A DNA stretch of 48,607 bases from DASSYK01 sp036258315 (GTDB lineage Bacteria; Actinomycetota; Thermoleophilia; Solirubrobacterales; 70-9), in NCBI GenBank assembly GCA_036258315.1, contig DATADX010000024.1, forward strand, positions 1 through 48,607. The letters are read 5' to 3'. Below the pieces are notes generated by a model, which saw only the letters and a program-made list of their open reading frames with translations, was not told the origin of the DNA and made no database searches. Of the stretch, positions 38,651 to 47,748 are shown in pieces. The position numbers and the translations under genes are program-made. How positions within the stretch are numbered: the first letter of the stretch is position 1; the number at the start of each line of letters is the position of its first letter.

Positions 38651-39400
38651 CTACTCCAGCGTCGAGAGCAGGTAGGCGACTGCGAAGCCGAGCACTGTCA
38701 GGAGCCCGACTGCGCCGTGCGGGATCGGCCCTCCGCGCTCCTGGAGCGTGTAGGCCTCGGGAATCATCGTGTCGGCGAGCATCGTCAGAACGGCGCCCCC
38801 AGCGAACGCCTGGAGCAGGCCGACGAGGTCGTCGGACGCCCCGCTCAGCAGCCCGTATCCCGCGCCCGCCGCGAGCGCAGAGACGAGGCAGACGAGCGCC
38901 CAGGTCCACAGGATTCGCCGGACGGGGACGCCCTGCTCGTCCATCCCGCGCGAGGACGAGATCGACTCGGGGAGGTTGGAGATGAAGACCGCCGCGAGGA
39001 TCGGGAAGCCGACGGGGCCACCCCCGAGCAGGCTGATCCCGATCACCGCCGACTCGGGGATTCCGTCGAGCACTGCGCCGAGCAGCAGCGCCGTCGAGGC
39101 GTCGGCGTCGGCGCGGCCCGCCGCCCCCATCCGCCGGGCGCCACCCCGGCGTGCGATCGCGACCGAGCCCGCGAAGTAGGAGAGGGCGCCCAGCGCGAGC
39201 CCGCCGGCGACGACCTGCGCGCCACCGAGCCGGAACGCCTCGTCGGTGAGCTCGAATGCGACGGCGCTGATCAGCGTCCCGGCCCCGAACGCGAGCACCA
39301 TCCCGATCACGCCGTCCGACAGGCCGACCCGGACGCCGACGATGGCGCCGATGAACAGTGAGGAGGCGCCGATCAACCCCCAGAGCGCCGCTTCGGCCAC
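38651..39400 (-). CDS. ZIP-family divalent metal transporter
   Basis: 249 aa with eight predicted membrane helices. The metal path motifs are seen in helices 4 and 5: LDGIPESAVIG and ISNLPESISSS (Asn/Asp, Pro, Glu pattern). The usual first-motif His is replaced by Asp. A cytoplasmic loop (RRGGARRMGAAGRADADAS) is basic and lacks the His-rich stretch of many ZIPs. It likely imports Zn2+ or Fe2+ across the plasma membrane. It lies between the YyaL-type gene (32 nt) and the SnoaL-like gene. Confidence 0.87.
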   Translation of the reverse strand: MAEAALWGLIGASSLFIGAIVGVRVGLSDGVIGMVLAFGAGTLISAVAFELTDEAFRLGGAQVVAGGLALGALSYFAGSVAIARRGGARRMGAAGRADADASTALLLGAVLDGIPESAVIGISLLGGGPVGFPILAAVFISNLPESISSSRGMDEQGVPVRRILWTWALVCLVSALAAGAGYGLLSGASDDLVGLLQAFAGGAVLTMLADTMIPEAYTLQERGGPIPHGAVGLLTVLGFAVAYLLSTLE

Positions 39401-39432
39401 GCGAGGAAACTATCCGGCGCCGCGGACCTCGC

Positions 39433-41478
39433 TCAGGCGAGTGAGGCGGCCAGCTCGTCGGGTTCCGTAACCGGTGCCCGGCAGGTGAAATGCTCGCAGA
39501 CGTAGGCCGCCGGCTTCCCCTCGAGCGCGGGGCGGTCGCGGAGCAGCTCGGGGCGCTCGCTGCCCTCAGGGCCGCCCGCGAGGACGACGTGGGGGCGGTG
39601 CGCGGTGCGAACCACGGCCGCGAACTGGGCTACCGCGCGAGAGGCCTGGCCGTTCGCCGCGGCCGCATCGCCCTGCTCGGCGGGGGCGATCAACGCGACC
39701 TCGCGCGTCGGCGAGAGGTGGAAGTCGAGGGCCTGGAGGAGATGGCCGAAGGCGTCGGGATGGCGGACGGCCGCGGGCGCGAACAGGCGGAGGGCCCCGA
39801 CGGCCCAGTCCTCGTAGCGGGACTCGCTGGTGAGCGCGTTGAGGCGCAGCAGGCCGAGCGCCGCCGAGGAGTTGCCGGAGGGGATCGGATGGTCGCCGAC
39901 GTCCTTGCGGCGCGCGATCAGCTCCTCGTGGTCGTCCGAGGTGAAGAAGAAGCCGCCCCGCTCCTCGTCGCCGAACCGATCGATCATCGCCTCCGCGGTC
40001 TCGCGCGCGGCGTCGAACCAGCGCACCTCGAGCGTCGCCTCGTAGAGCCGCAGCAGCCCCTCGACGAGGAATGCGTGGTCCTCGAGGTAGGCGTTCAGCT
40101 TCGCGGTGCCGTCCTTCCAGGTGCGCATCAGGCGGCCCCGCTCGTCGCGCATCGAGTCGAGGATGAATCGAGCGCAGCCGGCCGCCGCGTCGAGATAGTC
40201 GTCGCGGCCCAGGGCCGCGCCGGCGTCAGCGAGCGCCGCGATCATCAGCGCGTTCCAGGAAGCGAGGTGCTTGTCGTCCAGGCCGGGCCGGACGCGCTGC
40301 TCGCGCGCCACCAGCAGCGCCCGGCGTGCGTCCTCGAGCTGCGGAGGCGGCTTCGCCGCCGCGCCTAGCGGGACGTGGAGGATGTTCCTGCCCTCGAAGT
40401 TGCCGGCGGCGCTGACGCCCCAGTAGCCCAGCACCCGCTCGAGCTCCTCGGGCGAGATTCCCGAGCCGCCGAGCGCCTCCCGCGCCTCGTCCTCGGTCCA
40501 GACGTAGAAGCGACCCTCCTCGCCCTCGGAGTCGGCGTCGAGCGCCGAGTAGAAGCCGCCCTCGGGCCCGTGCATCTCGCGTAGCGCCCAATCCAGCGTG
40601 TTCCGGGCGACCTCCGACCAGCGCTCGGTCCCGCTCTGCTGCCAGCCGTGCAGATAGACCCTGGCGAGCAGGGCGTTGTCGTAGAGCATCTTCTCGAAGT
40701 GCGGAACGAGCCAGCCCGCGTCGACGGAGTAGCGCGCGAACCCGCCCCCGACCTGGTCGTAGATGCCGCCGTGCATCATCGCGTCGAGGGAGCGGCCGAC
40801 GTGCTCCATTCCCTGATCGTGCTGGCCGCGGGCGAGCAGGAACTCCAAGGCGCTCGCCGGAGGGAACTTCGGGGCGCCGCCGAAGCCGCCGTTGGCGCGA
40901 TCGGCGCTCGCGAGCAGCGCGCTCTCGGCCTGCTCGAGGAGGGCGGAGGAGAGCGGGTCCTGCGACTGCTCGATCTTCCCGATCGCCGCGAGGCCATCGC
41001 GGACGCGGCCGGACGCTGCCCGCAGCTGCTCGCGCTGGTCGCGGTAGGCGTCGGCCGTCGCCTCGAGCACCTGGCGGAAGCTCGGCAGGCCCTGGCGCGC
41101 CTCGGGCGGGAAGTAGGTGCCGCCGTAGAAGGGGATCCCGTCTGGATCGAGGAAGACGGTCAGCGGCCAGCCTCCCTGCCCGGTCATCCCCTGCACGGCC
41201 TCCATGTAGATGTCGTCGACGTCGGGGCGTTCCTCGCGGTCGACCTTGATCGCGATGAAGCGCTCGTTCATCAGCGCCGCAGTCTGATCGTCCTCGAAGG
41301 ACTCGCGCTCCATCACATGGCACCAGTGGCAGGCGGAGTAGCCGATCGAGAGCAGGATCGGCTTGTCCTGCTCGCGCGCCTCCGCGAGCGTCTCGGGGCT
41401 CCACGGCCGCCAGTCGACCGGGTTGTCCTTGTGCTGTAGGAGGTAGGGGCTGGTCTCTTCGGCGAGGCGATTGGCCAT
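39433..41478 (-). CDS. YyaL/DUF255 thioredoxin-domain protein
   Basis: 681 aa, the normal length. The N-terminal thioredoxin-like domain (1-160) starts MANRLAEETSPYLLQHKDNPVDW and carries CHWC (Cys50, Cys53) in SIGYSACHWCHVMERESFED. The rest (about 170-680) is an alpha/alpha-toroid of the six-hairpin glycosidase type, with MHGGIYDQVGGGFARYSVDAGWLVPHFEKMLYDNALL. Homologs range from bacteria to human SPATA20. The biochemical role is not known; a redox function or a cellobiose-epimerase-like one has been suggested. Cytosolic, no signal peptide. A single copy within a same-strand run. Confidence 0.93.
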   Translation of the reverse strand: MANRLAEETSPYLLQHKDNPVDWRPWSPETLAEAREQDKPILLSIGYSACHWCHVMERESFEDDQTAALMNERFIAIKVDREERPDVDDIYMEAVQGMTGQGGWPLTVFLDPDGIPFYGGTYFPPEARQGLPSFRQVLEATADAYRDQREQLRAASGRVRDGLAAIGKIEQSQDPLSSALLEQAESALLASADRANGGFGGAPKFPPASALEFLLARGQHDQGMEHVGRSLDAMMHGGIYDQVGGGFARYSVDAGWLVPHFEKMLYDNALLARVYLHGWQQSGTERWSEVARNTLDWALREMHGPEGGFYSALDADSEGEEGRFYVWTEDEAREALGGSGISPEELERVLGYWGVSAAGNFEGRNILHVPLGAAAKPPPQLEDARRALLVAREQRVRPGLDDKHLASWNALMIAALADAGAALGRDDYLDAAAGCARFILDSMRDERGRLMRTWKDGTAKLNAYLEDHAFLVEGLLRLYEATLEVRWFDAARETAEAMIDRFGDEERGGFFFTSDDHEELIARRKDVGDHPIPSGNSSAALGLLRLNALTSESRYEDWAVGALRLFAPAAVRHPDAFGHLLQALDFHLSPTREVALIAPAEQGDAAAANGQASRAVAQFAAVVRTAHRPHVVLAGGPEGSERPELLRDRPALEGKPAAYVCEHFTCRAPVTEPDELAASLA

Positions 41479-41535
41479 GACTCCAGGCTACTCCCGCCCC
41501 CCTTGACCGCGGTCGCGATCTGGAGAGCCGGAGCG

Positions 41536-42924
41536 CTAGGAGCCGCTCACGTCGCTCGCGAACGCCTCGAATGCCGCCACGTAGCGGTCGATGTGCTCCT
41601 GCTCGTGGGCGATCGAGAGGGTCCACTCCTCCTCGACGCCCGGCGTCATGAAGATGCCGTGGTTCATGTGGTAGAGCCAGGCGAGGGTGGACAGCTCGCC
41701 GTCCACCTTCGTCAGGTAGTCGCGGTACTCGTAGATCGGCTCGGGGGCGAAGATCACGCACCCCTTCGCGCCGAGCCCCTGCGTGTAGGCGGGCAGCCCG
41801 TACTTGTCGATCACGTCCCGGCAGCGCTTGAGGAGCTCGTCGTTGGTCGCCTCGAGCTTCTCGTAGGCCTCGGGGGTGAGCACCCCGGTGAGGGTCGCCT
41901 CGGCCGCCGCCATCACCAGCGGGTTGCCGTTGAAGGTCCCGATCTGGTGCACCTTGTCGGAGGCGACGACCTCGCCGAGCTCGTCGGTCATCCCGATCGC
42001 TCCGCCTGGGTAGCCGCCGCAGATCGCCTTCGCGAGGCAGACCATGTCGGGTTGGACGCCGAACCGCTGCACCGCGCCGCCGTAGGAGATCGTGGCGCCG
42101 GTCTTCACCTCGTCGAAGATCAGGAGCACGCCGTGCGCGTCGCACAGCTCGCGGACCCGCTCCAGGTATCCCTGCTTCGGCGGGATGATGTTGATGTTCA
42201 TCATCGAGGGCTCGATGATCATTCCGGCGACCTTGCCGTCGTGGCGCTTCAGGGTCGCCTCGAGGAGCTCGGCGTCGTTGAACGGAACCGGCCGGGTCAA
42301 CTCGACGACGGCCTGCGGGTAGCCGGATCCGAACGGGACCGGGGTGGGGTCCTCGCGCGGCCCGAGCTCGTCGATTCCGGGGTAGCAGGAGACCATCACC
42401 GCGTCGTGGTGGCCGTCGTAGGAGCCCTCGACCTTGATGATCAGGTCGCGGTCGGTGGCGCCGCGGGCGAGGTGGATCGCTGACATCGTCGATTCGGTGC
42501 CCGAGTTCGAGAAGCGCCATTGCGGGAGCTTGAAGCGCTCGACCAGGTTCTCGGCGACGACGATCGAGCCGCTCGTCGGCGCGGCGAAGTGGGTGCCCTC
42601 GTCGTGGCGGGCTTTGACGGCCGCGCCGACGACCGGGTTGGCGTGCCCGATGCACATCACCCCGAAGCCGTTGTGGAAGTCGACGTACTCGCCGCCGTCC
42701 ACGTCCCAGACCAGCGCGCCCTTGCCGCGGTCGATGTAGACCGGCCACGGGTCGTTGAGCTGGAAGGAGGAGGGGACGCCGCCCGGCATCACCCTGCGCG
42801 CCCGATCGAAGTACTCCGCCGAGGTCGGCGTGTGCTCGCGGAAGCGCGCCAGCTCCGCCTCGGTCAGCTTGTTGAGCAGCTTGCGATCGATCGAGGACTC
42901 GGCGGCGGTCGAGGTCTGGGCCAT
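41536..42924 (-). CDS. Class III PLP aminotransferase, glutamate-1-semialdehyde aminomutase-like
   Basis: 462 aa from ATG 42924 (Shine-Dalgarno AGGAG). N-terminal RARRVMPGGVPSSF is typical of GSAM-like enzymes, with FSNSGTESTMSAIHLAR (phosphate site), VEGSYDGHHD, FDEVKTG (Asp271 to the pyridine nitrogen) and LAKAICGGYPGGAIG (Lys299 Schiff base). True HemL enzymes are about 430 aa and lie near heme genes; this one is longer and has a MFS transporter and a YyaL gene as neighbours. It is more likely a transaminase or aminomutase of another amino-aldehyde or beta-amino acid. Confidence 0.9.
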   Translation of the reverse strand: MAQTSTAAESSIDRKLLNKLTEAELARFREHTPTSAEYFDRARRVMPGGVPSSFQLNDPWPVYIDRGKGALVWDVDGGEYVDFHNGFGVMCIGHANPVVGAAVKARHDEGTHFAAPTSGSIVVAENLVERFKLPQWRFSNSGTESTMSAIHLARGATDRDLIIKVEGSYDGHHDAVMVSCYPGIDELGPREDPTPVPFGSGYPQAVVELTRPVPFNDAELLEATLKRHDGKVAGMIIEPSMMNINIIPPKQGYLERVRELCDAHGVLLIFDEVKTGATISYGGAVQRFGVQPDMVCLAKAICGGYPGGAIGMTDELGEVVASDKVHQIGTFNGNPLVMAAAEATLTGVLTPEAYEKLEATNDELLKRCRDVIDKYGLPAYTQGLGAKGCVIFAPEPIYEYRDYLTKVDGELSTLAWLYHMNHGIFMTPGVEEEWTLSIAHEQEHIDRYVAAFEAFASDVSGS

Positions 42925-43054
42925 ATTTCTCCTGGTAGTAGTGGCTTCCCTGCGCTCGCCAGCGTATCGGTGGCACCCGCCGCGACGGCGGCCTGCCGGC
43001 CTCGTTTTGCCGTTCGGGCGCATCCGGCGGTTGGTCCTTCGCCGAGGCGGCGCG

Positions 43055-44221
43055 CTAGACGGCCTCGAGCGAGGGTGCGCGGGACGACTGCTGCCACATC
43101 CCGTGCGAGAAGGCGGCACAGGCGATCGCCGCGGCCGCCGCCAGGTAGAAGGCGGCGCTGTAGCCGCCGAGCGCCGCCGCGGCGCCGACGGCGGGTGAGC
43201 CGGCGAGCATCCCGAGGTCGAACGAGGCCGTGAACGTGCCCATCGCCGCTCCCCGGCGCTCCGGCACGACGCGGTCGACCGCGATCAGCGACAGCGACGG
43301 GAACAGGAGCGAGAACGCCGCGCCCATCGCGACGGCGCCGATCAGTGCGACCGTCAGGGTCTCGGCGGCGCCGAGCAGGATCAGTCCCGCCGTTTCGACC
43401 AGCGCCGCGCCGAGCGCGCACCGCGCCGGGCCGATCCGATCGGGAAGCCCGCCCGCGACCAACCGGGTGACGACGACGGTGCCGGCGAGGACGCTGAACG
43501 CCAGGGCGCCGTGCCCGATGCCGCGGTCGTCGAGGCTGAGCACGAGGAAGGCGGAGGCGGCGGCGAAGCCGACGACGCTGAGGGCGAACGTGCCGCCGGG
43601 GCCGAGCGCCTCACGCGAGATGAACGGGCCGCGCGAGCGCTCGCTCCCGACCGCCACCTTCCCTTCGGGCAGGCGCGTCGCGATCGCGGCGCCGAGCAGG
43701 GGAGCGCCGGCCGCGAAGGCCCAGACGAGGCTGAACCCGCCGATGTCCTGGAGGAGGACTCCGATCGGCGGACCGAGCGTCAGCCCCGTCCAGATCGCGA
43801 GCCCGTAGAGCCCGATCATCCGCCCGCGCCTCTCGGGTGGGGCCATGTCGACATTCCAGGCCGACCCCGCAGTGAAAACCGTTCCCTCGCCCGCGCCGAG
43901 GAAGAGGCGGGCGACGATCAGGCCCGGGATCCCGGCGGGGACGAAGTAGAGGAGGCCGGCGATCGCGGCGAGGATCGCCCCGCCCGCGACCGTCGGCTTG
44001 CGGCCCCGGCGATCGGCGAAGTTGCCGGCGATCGGGCGGCAGACGATCCCGGTCAGGGCGAAGGCGCCGCTGACGATCCCGACCTCGAGATCGTTGCCCC
44101 CGAGCTCGTCCTTGACGTAGCCGGGCAGCACGGGAAGGGTCGCGCCGACCGCGAGCAGGCCGAGGTTGGTGACGATGAAGATCCCCGCGAACGAGGCCCA
44201 GGGCGAGCTCCGGGAGAACAT
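43055..44221 (-). CDS. MFS transporter
   Basis: 388 aa with twelve membrane helices. The loop 2-3 signature is GNFADRRGRKPTV; the second half shows GLPDRIGPARCALGAALVETAG. Helix 5 contains GLTLGPPIGVLLQ, the antiporter-type glycine/proline motif, so drug or metabolite efflux is likely. The substrate is not predictable. The protein starts FSRSSPWASFAGIFIVTNLG. It lies 29 nt after the acyl-CoA synthetase gene on the same strand. Confidence 0.9.
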   Translation of the reverse strand: MFSRSSPWASFAGIFIVTNLGLLAVGATLPVLPGYVKDELGGNDLEVGIVSGAFALTGIVCRPIAGNFADRRGRKPTVAGGAILAAIAGLLYFVPAGIPGLIVARLFLGAGEGTVFTAGSAWNVDMAPPERRGRMIGLYGLAIWTGLTLGPPIGVLLQDIGGFSLVWAFAAGAPLLGAAIATRLPEGKVAVGSERSRGPFISREALGPGGTFALSVVGFAAASAFLVLSLDDRGIGHGALAFSVLAGTVVVTRLVAGGLPDRIGPARCALGAALVETAGLILLGAAETLTVALIGAVAMGAAFSLLFPSLSLIAVDRVVPERRGAAMGTFTASFDLGMLAGSPAVGAAAALGGYSAAFYLAAAAAIACAAFSHGMWQQSSRAPSLEAV

Positions 44222-44250
44222 GGGCGGCGAGCGTAAACCGCGAGGCGCGC

Positions 44251-45732
44251 CTAGCTCCGGCGGAGCTCGGCGCGTCGGATCTTGCCGCTCGAGGTTTTCG
44301 GGAGCTCATCGGCGAACTCGATGATGCGCGGGTACTTGTAGGGCGCCGTTACGGCCTTGACGTGCTCCTGGAGCTCGGCCGAGAGGGCCTCGGATGGCTC
44401 GTACTCTCGCAGCACCACAATCGCCCTGACCACCGCGCCGCGCTCGGGATCGGGGGCGGCGACGGCCGCGGCCTCGGCGACGGCCGGGTGGCTGACGAGC
44501 GCCGATTCGACCTCGAACGGGCCGATCCGGTAGCCGGCCGAGACGATGATGTCGTCGTCGCGGCCCTCGAACCAGAGGTAGCCGTCCTCGTCCTCGCGGA
44601 CGTGGTCGCCGGTCGGCCACCACTCGCCGGCGAACGGCTCGGAACCGATGTAGTGGCTGAAGAAGGTGGGGACGGTCTCGGGCCGCACCTGCAACTCACC
44701 GTCAGCCGGCGCGCCCGCCTCCGCGTCGCGTCCCGTGGCCGCGACACGCACTTCGATCCCCGGCAGCGGCCGGCCCATCGAGCCGTCGCGGGCGGGGTCG
44801 TCGTGATCGGGCCGCATCCCCGTCACCGGCCCGGTCTCCGTCTGCCCGTAGCCGTCGTGGATCGGGATCCCGACCCGCTCCCGAAACAGCCGGATCACCT
44901 CGGGGTTGAGGGGCTCGCCGGCCGACACCATCCTCCGCAGCGCGGGCGCCCGCCGCAGGTCGGCTCGCTTGGCGAGCATCCGGTACTCGGTCGGCGCCTG
45001 GCAGAGGACGTTGACGTTCTCGCGCTCGACGATCTCCCAGCGCTGAGCCGGGTCGAAGCGGGCATCGTGGATCAGGGCGGCGGCGCCCGCCAGCCATGGC
45101 GCGATGAAGACGTTGCGGGTCGACTTCGACCAGCCCGGCGCCGCCGTGCACCAGGCGAGCTCGCCGTCTCGGGCGCCGAACCAGTGCTCGGCCTGGAGAC
45201 GCTGCCCGGTCAGGTAGCGCTGCGGGTAGACCACGCCGCGCGGCTCGCCCGTCGTGCCCGAGGTGAAGATGATCACGGCCGGGTCGTCCGGGTCGAGGTC
45301 GAAGGGCTCGGCCGGCGGCTCCTGCTCGAAGTCCTCGTCGAGAATCCGATCGAGGTCGGCCATCCCGAGGCGGGGGACGCCGTCGGGGAGCTCGGCGAGG
45401 TAGAGCTCCTCGCCGATGCAGAGGGCCGGGTCCGCCGCGGCGACCCGCAATTCGAGGTCGGCCCGGCGGAGCTGTGGGTTGCACGGCAGCGCCACGGCGC
45501 CCATCCGGAAGCAGGCGAGCATCGCGATCACCCACTCGACCCGGCTGCCGACCAGCGTCATCACGATGTCCTCGCGGTGCACCCCCCGGGCCGCCATCGC
45601 CCCGGACAGCCCCGCGCTCATCGCGAACAGCTCGCTGAAGTGCCAGACGCGCCGCTCTCCCGCCGCGTCGATCGCGAGCAGCGCCGGCTTTCCGAACGGA
45701 AACCGCTCGATCACGTCCTCGATGAAGTTCAC
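44251..45732 (-). CDS. Acyl-CoA synthetase, medium-chain/MACS type
   Basis: 493 aa ANL enzyme. Motifs: IIFTSGTTGEPRGVVYPQRYL, GWSKSTRNVFIAPWLAG, DGYGQTETGPVTG, WWPTGDHVREDEDGYLWFEGRDDDIIVSAGYRIGPFEVES and C-terminal Lys in KTSSGKIRRAEL. The order and the TAPGWSK-like stretch (TAAPGWSK) favour the MACS/acetyl-CoA synthetase-like group acting on short or medium acids. ATG 45732 is divergent from the enoyl-CoA hydratase at 45778, with 45 bp between. Together with the hydratase it may serve fatty or branched acid breakdown. Confidence 0.9.
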   Translation of the reverse strand: MNFIEDVIERFPFGKPALLAIDAAGERRVWHFSELFAMSAGLSGAMAARGVHREDIVMTLVGSRVEWVIAMLACFRMGAVALPCNPQLRRADLELRVAAADPALCIGEELYLAELPDGVPRLGMADLDRILDEDFEQEPPAEPFDLDPDDPAVIIFTSGTTGEPRGVVYPQRYLTGQRLQAEHWFGARDGELAWCTAAPGWSKSTRNVFIAPWLAGAAALIHDARFDPAQRWEIVERENVNVLCQAPTEYRMLAKRADLRRAPALRRMVSAGEPLNPEVIRLFRERVGIPIHDGYGQTETGPVTGMRPDHDDPARDGSMGRPLPGIEVRVAATGRDAEAGAPADGELQVRPETVPTFFSHYIGSEPFAGEWWPTGDHVREDEDGYLWFEGRDDDIIVSAGYRIGPFEVESALVSHPAVAEAAAVAAPDPERGAVVRAIVVLREYEPSEALSAELQEHVKAVTAPYKYPRIIEFADELPKTSSGKIRRAELRRS

Positions 45733-45777
45733 GGCTCGGCAGTCTGTCGTAGCCGGGGGTGAATAGGCTATGACTCG

Positions 45778-46551
45778 ATGGCCAGGGCGCGGTTCAGCCT
45801 GGAGGGCGATGTCGGCGAGATCGTGATCTCCGATCCGCCGCTGAACCTGTTCGGCCTCGAGCTTTCGCGCGACCTGACCGCCGCCGCCGGGGAGGCGCGG
45901 GACAGCGACGCCCGCGCCGTGCTCGTCTGCGCCGAGGGGGAGAACTTCTCCGCCGGGGCGAATGTGGAGATGTTCCTCGACCGCGACGAGGCGACCGCGC
46001 GCGAGCTACTCGAGGAGTTCATGCCGGCGATCCGCCGGTTCGCGGAGATCGACGTCCCGACGGTCGCCGCCGTCCGCGGCCTCTGCCTCGCGGCTGGGCT
46101 CGAGGTCGCGCTGAGCTGCGACCTGATCTGGGCGGCGGAGGGAACCCAGCTCGGCCTGGTCGAGGCCGTGATCGGGGCGACGCCGTTCGGCGGCGGCACC
46201 CAGCGGTTGGTCGCGCGGGCCGGCGCCGGCCGCGCGGCGGAGGCGGTGCTGACCGGCCGCGCCTACCCGGCCGAGACGATGCTCGAATGGGGCGTTGTCA
46301 ACCGGGTCGTCCCCGCAGCCGAGCTCGACGACAAGGTGCGGTCGTTCGCCGCCCGCCTCGCGGCCGGCCCGACGGTCGCGCACGCCGCGACCAAGCGAAT
46401 GATCCGGCTCGCCATCGACGAGGGTGTAGAGGCGGCGGACGAGGCGCTTCCAGAGGCCGGCGCGAAGGTAATGGCAAGCGAGGACCTCCAGAACGGCGCG
46501 CGAACGCTGCTGGACGAAGGGCCCGGGAAGGCCAGCTTCTTGGGGCACTAG
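45778..46551 (+). CDS. Enoyl-CoA hydratase/isomerase family protein
   Basis: 257 aa. VLVCAEGENFSAGANVEMF is the oxyanion-hole motif; RGLCLAAGLEVALSCDLIWAAEGTQLGLVEAVIGATPFGGGTQRL spans the catalytic region. The usual first Glu lies at LVEAVIG, and the second position, Glu or Asp in P(E/D)GG, reads ATPFGGG here, so one catalytic acid is missing. This points away from a standard hydratase, towards an isomerase- or decarboxylase-like member. Its stop is 2 nt from the convergent ferredoxin stop. Confidence 0.87.
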   Translation: MARARFSLEGDVGEIVISDPPLNLFGLELSRDLTAAAGEARDSDARAVLVCAEGENFSAGANVEMFLDRDEATARELLEEFMPAIRRFAEIDVPTVAAVRGLCLAAGLEVALSCDLIWAAEGTQLGLVEAVIGATPFGGGTQRLVARAGAGRAAEAVLTGRAYPAETMLEWGVVNRVVPAAELDDKVRSFAARLAAGPTVAHAATKRMIRLAIDEGVEAADEALPEAGAKVMASEDLQNGARTLLDEGPGKASFLGH

Positions 46552-46553
46552 CC

Positions 46554-46799
46554 CTAGCGCTTCAGCTCGGTGCCGTCGTAGAGCTTCTTGACGACCACGC
46601 TGCCGGTGGGCGCCGCGTTGAGGCAGAGCTCGCACAGCACACACTCATCGAGGTTCTCCGGGACGGCCTCGACGCGGCCGTTCGCCGAGGTGAAGATGTC
46701 GACGGGGCAGACCTCCTCGAGCTTCTTCGCGAGCTCGGCGTCGTTGCGGATCGACTCGTCCACCTCGACGTCGATGAAGACGCCGTGCTGATCGCTCAT
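46554..46799 (-). CDS. Ferredoxin with one 4Fe-4S cluster
   Basis: 81 aa from ATG 46799. Exactly four cysteines: Cys31 (VCPVDIF), Cys53, Cys56 and Cys59 (CVLCELC). This is a single [4Fe-4S] binding set with the CP cysteine in front, as in FixX-like and archaeal-type short ferredoxins, and with no second motif. It lies 16 nt after the alpha subunit of a succinate-CoA ligase, which suggests electron transfer with a 2-oxoacid:ferredoxin oxidoreductase (for example 2-oxoglutarate) coded outside the window. Confidence 0.85.
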   Translation of the reverse strand: MSDQHGVFIDVEVDESIRNDAELAKKLEEVCPVDIFTSANGRVEAVPENLDECVLCELCLNAAPTGSVVVKKLYDGTELKR

Positions 46800-46815
46800 T
46801 CCGCCCTCACCCCGC

Positions 46816-47748
46816 TCACTTCGCGCTCGTCGGCTCGCGGTCGCCAAGCTTGCCCCGGACCACCTCGGGGATCTCGTCGATCCGCTCGACGACGGGGATC
46901 CCCGCGGCGTCGAGGCGCGCGATCTTCTGCGTGGCCGAGTCCTCGGCGCCTTCCACGATCGTGCCGGCGTGTCCGAAGCTCATCCCCTGCATCTCCTCGT
47001 CGTCCATGAACTTGCCGGCCATGAAGGCGACGATCGGCAGGCGCGAATCGTTCGCCTCGCGCCAGTCGACCAGCTCGGCCTCCATCCGGCCGCCGGGCTC
47101 GGTGTAGATCACGATCGCCTCGGTCCCCTCGTCCGCTTCGAACAGGGGCATCAGCTCGGCGTAGGTGGAGCCGATGATCGCGTCGCCGCCGATCGAGACT
47201 GCCGTCGAGACCCCGAGGCCGGCGGCGGTGAGCGTCGACGAGATCTCGGTGGTCATCCCGCCCGACCGGGACATCACCCCGATTGGGCCCGGGTTGTAGG
47301 CCTTCGCGGCGTCCTTGGCCGGGCCGCCGATCCCGCCCATCTTGCAGACGCCGGGGACGATCAGGCCGAGGCAGTTCGGGCCGACGATCCGGGCGCCGCG
47401 CTCGTTCGCGAGCTCGACCATCTGGGCGACGTCGCGGCGCGGGATCCGCTCGGTGACGACGACGATCAGCCCGATCCGGTTCTCGATCGCCTCGAAGACG
47501 GCGTCCTTGGTGAAGGCGGGGGGGACGGTGACAACCGAGCCGTCGATCGGCTTCCCGTGATTCTCGACGACCTGCTGGACCGTGTCGAAGACGGGCACGC
47601 CGTGCACCTCGCGGCCCCGGCGGCCCGGGGTGACGCCGCCGACGACCTTCGAGCCGTAGTCCAGGCACTCCTTGGTCAGGTTCACGGCCTCGCGGCCGGT
47701 GATCCCCTGGACGATGAAGGTGAAGTCCTCGGAGAGCAGGATGGCCAC
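46816..47748 (-). CDS. sucD: Succinate-CoA ligase-like alpha subunit
   Basis: 310 aa. The CoA-binding Rossmann domain (VQGITGREAVNLTKECLDYGSKVVGGVTPGRRGREVHGVPVF) and ligase domain (GPNCLGLIVPGVCKMGG; MSRSGGMTTEI) match SucD, with the phosphorylated His in MSFGHAGTIV. Compared with E. coli, GPNCPG is GPNCLG and the region before the His has a MQGM insert, so it belongs to a divergent clade. It makes ATP or GTP from succinyl-CoA (or a related acyl-CoA) in the TCA cycle. It starts at once after the beta-subunit stop. Confidence 0.88.
   Translation of the reverse strand: MAILLSEDFTFIVQGITGREAVNLTKECLDYGSKVVGGVTPGRRGREVHGVPVFDTVQQVVENHGKPIDGSVVTVPPAFTKDAVFEAIENRIGLIVVVTERIPRRDVAQMVELANERGARIVGPNCLGLIVPGVCKMGGIGGPAKDAAKAYNPGPIGVMSRSGGMTTEISSTLTAAGLGVSTAVSIGGDAIIGSTYAELMPLFEADEGTEAIVIYTEPGGRMEAELVDWREANDSRLPIVAFMAGKFMDDEEMQGMSFGHAGTIVEGAEDSATQKIARLDAAGIPVVERIDEIPEVVRGKLGDREPTSAK

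Noticed and set aside
41536..42924. True hemL (glutamate-1-semialdehyde aminomutase)
   Set aside because: It is longer than HemL, has no heme-synthesis neighbours, and the family similarity is general; a class III aminotransferase call is safer.
40226..42976. 916-codon open frame on the minus strand
   Set aside because: It overlaps the YyaL-type and aminotransferase genes in another frame; its product is Arg-rich and has no domain. It is a high-GC shadow.
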